A DNA stretch of 14,994 bases from an uncultured Romboutsia sp. (GTDB taxonomy: Bacteria; Bacillota; Clostridia; Peptostreptococcales; Peptostreptococcaceae), in assembly GCA_937907205.1 (NCBI GenBank), contig CALESE010000171.1, forward strand, positions 1 to 14,994. Reading direction: 5' to 3'. Position numbers and translations under genes: made by a program. The notes beneath the pieces are model-generated. The model saw only the letters and a list, made by a program, of their open reading frames with translations, was not told where the DNA came from and did not search any database. Within the stretch, counting starts at the first letter, position 1; every line of letters starts with the position of its first letter. Shown here piece by piece: positions 13,307 through 14,994 of the stretch.

Positions 13307-14149
13307 ATGAATAATTTTAGGTTTTCTAAATTTAAAAATAAAATACTTAATATTCATAGAACTATAACGTATAGCTATATAAAAGATATAAACATAAAAG
13401 GTTACAAAATAAAATATGGTAATAACAGTAGACAGTATTACAAATTATATAAACAAAATTATGATTGTGATACCACTATATTTTTTGTTCATGGTGGAGG
13501 ATGGTGGCATGGAAGTGCATCACTTTATAGTAGTGTTGGAAAATACTTTTATAAAATGGGGTATAATGCTGTTATAGTTGGATATAGATTAGTACCTATT
13601 TATAGATATCCAAGCCAAATAGATGATGTTTTTTTAGCTCTCAAACATTATTTATCTAATTATAAAAATAATAGTAAAATAATAGTTAGTGGATATTCTG
13701 CCGGAGGAGAACTAGCTTCTCATATTGTATTTGATGGTAAAAGGCATAAAGAATATAAAATAGATACAAATAAGTTAAAAGGTTTTATTTCTATTTCTGG
13801 AGTATTAGATTTCTTAAAATGTACTTCATCATATTCTAAATTATTAATTAAGAATTATATTTATGAAAAGGAAATGAAGGAAACAAATCCTATTAATTTA
13901 CTAAACAAAGAAGTAAATATTCCTATAATGTGTATTCATGGAGATAGCGATAGTTTGATTGATTTAGAAAATTCCATATCATTTGTAAAAAAAGCAAAAA
14001 TTATAGATGAAAATACTTCTTTGAAAATAATAAAAAAAGCAGAACATGAAGATACTATAGATATAGTTAGAGGTAATGGAAATCAATATTCTAAATATAT
14101 ATTAGATTTTATAAAAAATATAGATAGTGTAAATAAATTAGACATTTAA
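13307..14149 (+). CDS. Alpha/beta hydrolase (esterase/lipase-like)
   Basis: This is a 280-residue cytoplasmic alpha/beta-hydrolase of the HGG (BD-FAE / hormone-sensitive-lipase-like) type. The oxyanion-hole motif HGGGWW is at 62-67. The nucleophile Ser131 lies in GYSAGGE (129-135), and Asp215 (HGDSD) and His247 (AEHED) complete the triad. YRLVPIYRYPSQIDD (93-107) is the usual conserved strand and helix of these esterases. No signal peptide is visible. The substrate is unknown, and carboxylesters or O-acetyl groups on sugars are plausible given the neighbouring acetyltransferase. GAGG (13295-13298) lies 8 nt before the ATG. The next gene starts 63 bases downstream without a convincing terminator, so the two may be cotranscribed. 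Confidence 0.82.
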   Translation: MNNFRFSKFKNKILNIHRTITYSYIKDINIKGYKIKYGNNSRQYYKLYKQNYDCDTTIFFVHGGGWWHGSASLYSSVGKYFYKMGYNAVIVGYRLVPIYRYPSQIDDVFLALKHYLSNYKNNSKIIVSGYSAGGELASHIVFDGKRHKEYKIDTNKLKGFISISGVLDFLKCTSSYSKLLIKNYIYEKEMKETNPINLLNKEVNIPIMCIHGDSDSLIDLENSISFVKKAKIIDENTSLKIIKKAEHEDTIDIVRGNGNQYSKYILDFIKNIDSVNKLDI

Positions 14150-14212
14150 ATATCAATTTATTGTCTAATAGCTAATTTTAATTAATAGAGTTTACTTATA
14201 GAGGGGGCATAT

Positions 14213-14994
14213 ATGAAAATTGAAAGAAAAAGTTATTTCGTAGATAATCTTAAAGTACTACTTATATTTTTAGTAGTATTTGGACATTTAATAGAACGTT
14301 ATATAGATACAAATAACACATTAATGGGAATATATATGTTTATATACACATTTCATATGCCACTATTTATATTTATATCAGGATTTTTATCTAAAAATAT
14401 AAATAAAAGTAATAAAGTTTTTTTTAGAAATTTACTAATTCCTTATATAGTATTAAATATTATTTGGTATAGCTTAGCCTATATATATACAGGTGAAGCT
14501 AATTTACCTATAATTTATCCAGGATGGACATTATGGTTTTTACTTAGTTTATTTTTTTGGAGAATATCTCTTAGGTATTTAATAAGAATAAAATATATAC
14601 TTTATATAAGTTTTATTTTAGGAATATTTGTTGGATTAGTTCCAAATGGATCTTTATTATCTTTTTCGAGAACTATATTTTTTCTACCATTTTTTTTATT
14701 AGGATATTATTGTGATTTTAATAAACTAAAATTATTAAATAGATTAAATATTTCAGTTGCATTAGTTGGTGTTATAGGATTTGTATTTTTATGGATTTAT
14801 ATTGCAAAGAAGGATGTATTAAATTATAAATTTTTATATGGATCATATTCATATAAAGAATTAGGATTAAACATATATATTGGAATGTTATATAGATGTT
14901 TATTATATATTTGTAGTATAGCTTTAAGTAGTTTTATATGTATATTAACACCTACAATTAAAACATTTTATAGTAATATGGCTAAATCAACTAT
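14213..14994 (+). CDS. Acyltransferase-3 family membrane protein, fucose 4-O-acetylase-like (3' end outside window)
   Basis: The first 260 codons of an integral membrane O-acyltransferase are present, open to the window edge. The N-terminus has the family signature: RKSYFVDNLK (5-14) leading into a hydrophobic helix ending FGH with His25, then FHMPLFIFISGF (47-58) with His48. PGWTLWFLL (103-111) is the conserved Trp-rich segment of NolL-like O-acetyltransferases. About seven to eight transmembrane helices are visible of the usual ten. These enzymes move acetyl groups from acetyl-CoA to cell-surface sugars or polymers, and the acceptor here is unknown. GAGGGGG (14201-14207) lies 5 nt before the ATG. 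A weak 8-bp hairpin (14137-14144 with 14162-14169) precedes it but lacks a T-run. Confidence 0.82.
   Translation, partial: MKIERKSYFVDNLKVLLIFLVVFGHLIERYIDTNNTLMGIYMFIYTFHMPLFIFISGFLSKNINKSNKVFFRNLLIPYIVLNIIWYSLAYIYTGEANLPIIYPGWTLWFLLSLFFWRISLRYLIRIKYILYISFILGIFVGLVPNGSLLSFSRTIFFLPFFLLGYYCDFNKLKLLNRLNISVALVGVIGFVFLWIYIAKKDVLNYKFLYGSYSYKELGLNIYIGMLYRCLLYICSIALSSFICILTPTIKTFYSNMAKST

Overview
The window comes from a very AT-rich, low-GC anaerobic Firmicute. Heavy ATA/AGA/TTA codon use, strong GGAGG ribosome sites, an [FeFe] hydrogenase, a water-forming-type NADH oxidase and the aroH-cmk-plsC-ispH gene order all point to the Clostridia, most likely Peptostreptococcaceae (Clostridioides/Romboutsia/Paraclostridium-like). 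The species assignment is inference. No tRNA, rRNA, CRISPR array, insertion sequence or phage structural gene is visible.

Layout. Bases 1-182 hold two hairpins and an extended -10 promoter. Bases 195-4588 are a tight six-gene plus-strand operon: histidine phosphatase, HI0933/BaiN-type flavoprotein, chorismate mutase (aroH), cytidylate kinase (cmk), 1-acylglycerol-3-phosphate acyltransferase (plsC) and IspH. It is closed by an intrinsic terminator. Bases 4740-6030 hold a putative heavy-metal (Mn/Fe-type) transporter. Its near-consensus promoter carries a Fur-type box between -35 and -10. It converges on a small cysteine-rich protein, and the two share a perfect 21-bp bidirectional terminator. 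Bases 6333-7604 hold a SAM-dependent methyltransferase converging on an unrecognised 184-residue protein.

Bases 7870-9825 encode a single-chain [FeFe] hydrogenase. Its N-terminal third looks like the C-terminal part of a NuoF/HydB subunit (SLBB domain plus an N3-like domain that has lost its cysteines), fused in frame to two [4Fe-4S] motifs and the H-cluster domain. Bases 9976-11702 are a poorly characterised stretch: a membrane zinc-ribbon protein, a 69-residue minus-strand protein, an apparently frameshifted small gene and a 281-residue multi-pass membrane protein. Bases 11748-13170 hold an NADH oxidase preceded by a clear Rex-type operator and a weaker second one. The end carries an alpha/beta hydrolase and the 5' part of an acyltransferase-3 (fucose 4-O-acetylase-like) membrane protein that runs off the window.

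The first block is housekeeping metabolism (isoprenoid, phospholipid, aromatic amino acid and nucleotide precursors). The rest is largely redox and metal physiology, with hydrogen metabolism, NADH disposal under likely Rex control and metal transport under likely Fur control. The most interesting points are the hydrogenase architecture, the Rex and Fur operators and the cryptic 9976-11702 region. I found no evidence for a known defence system.
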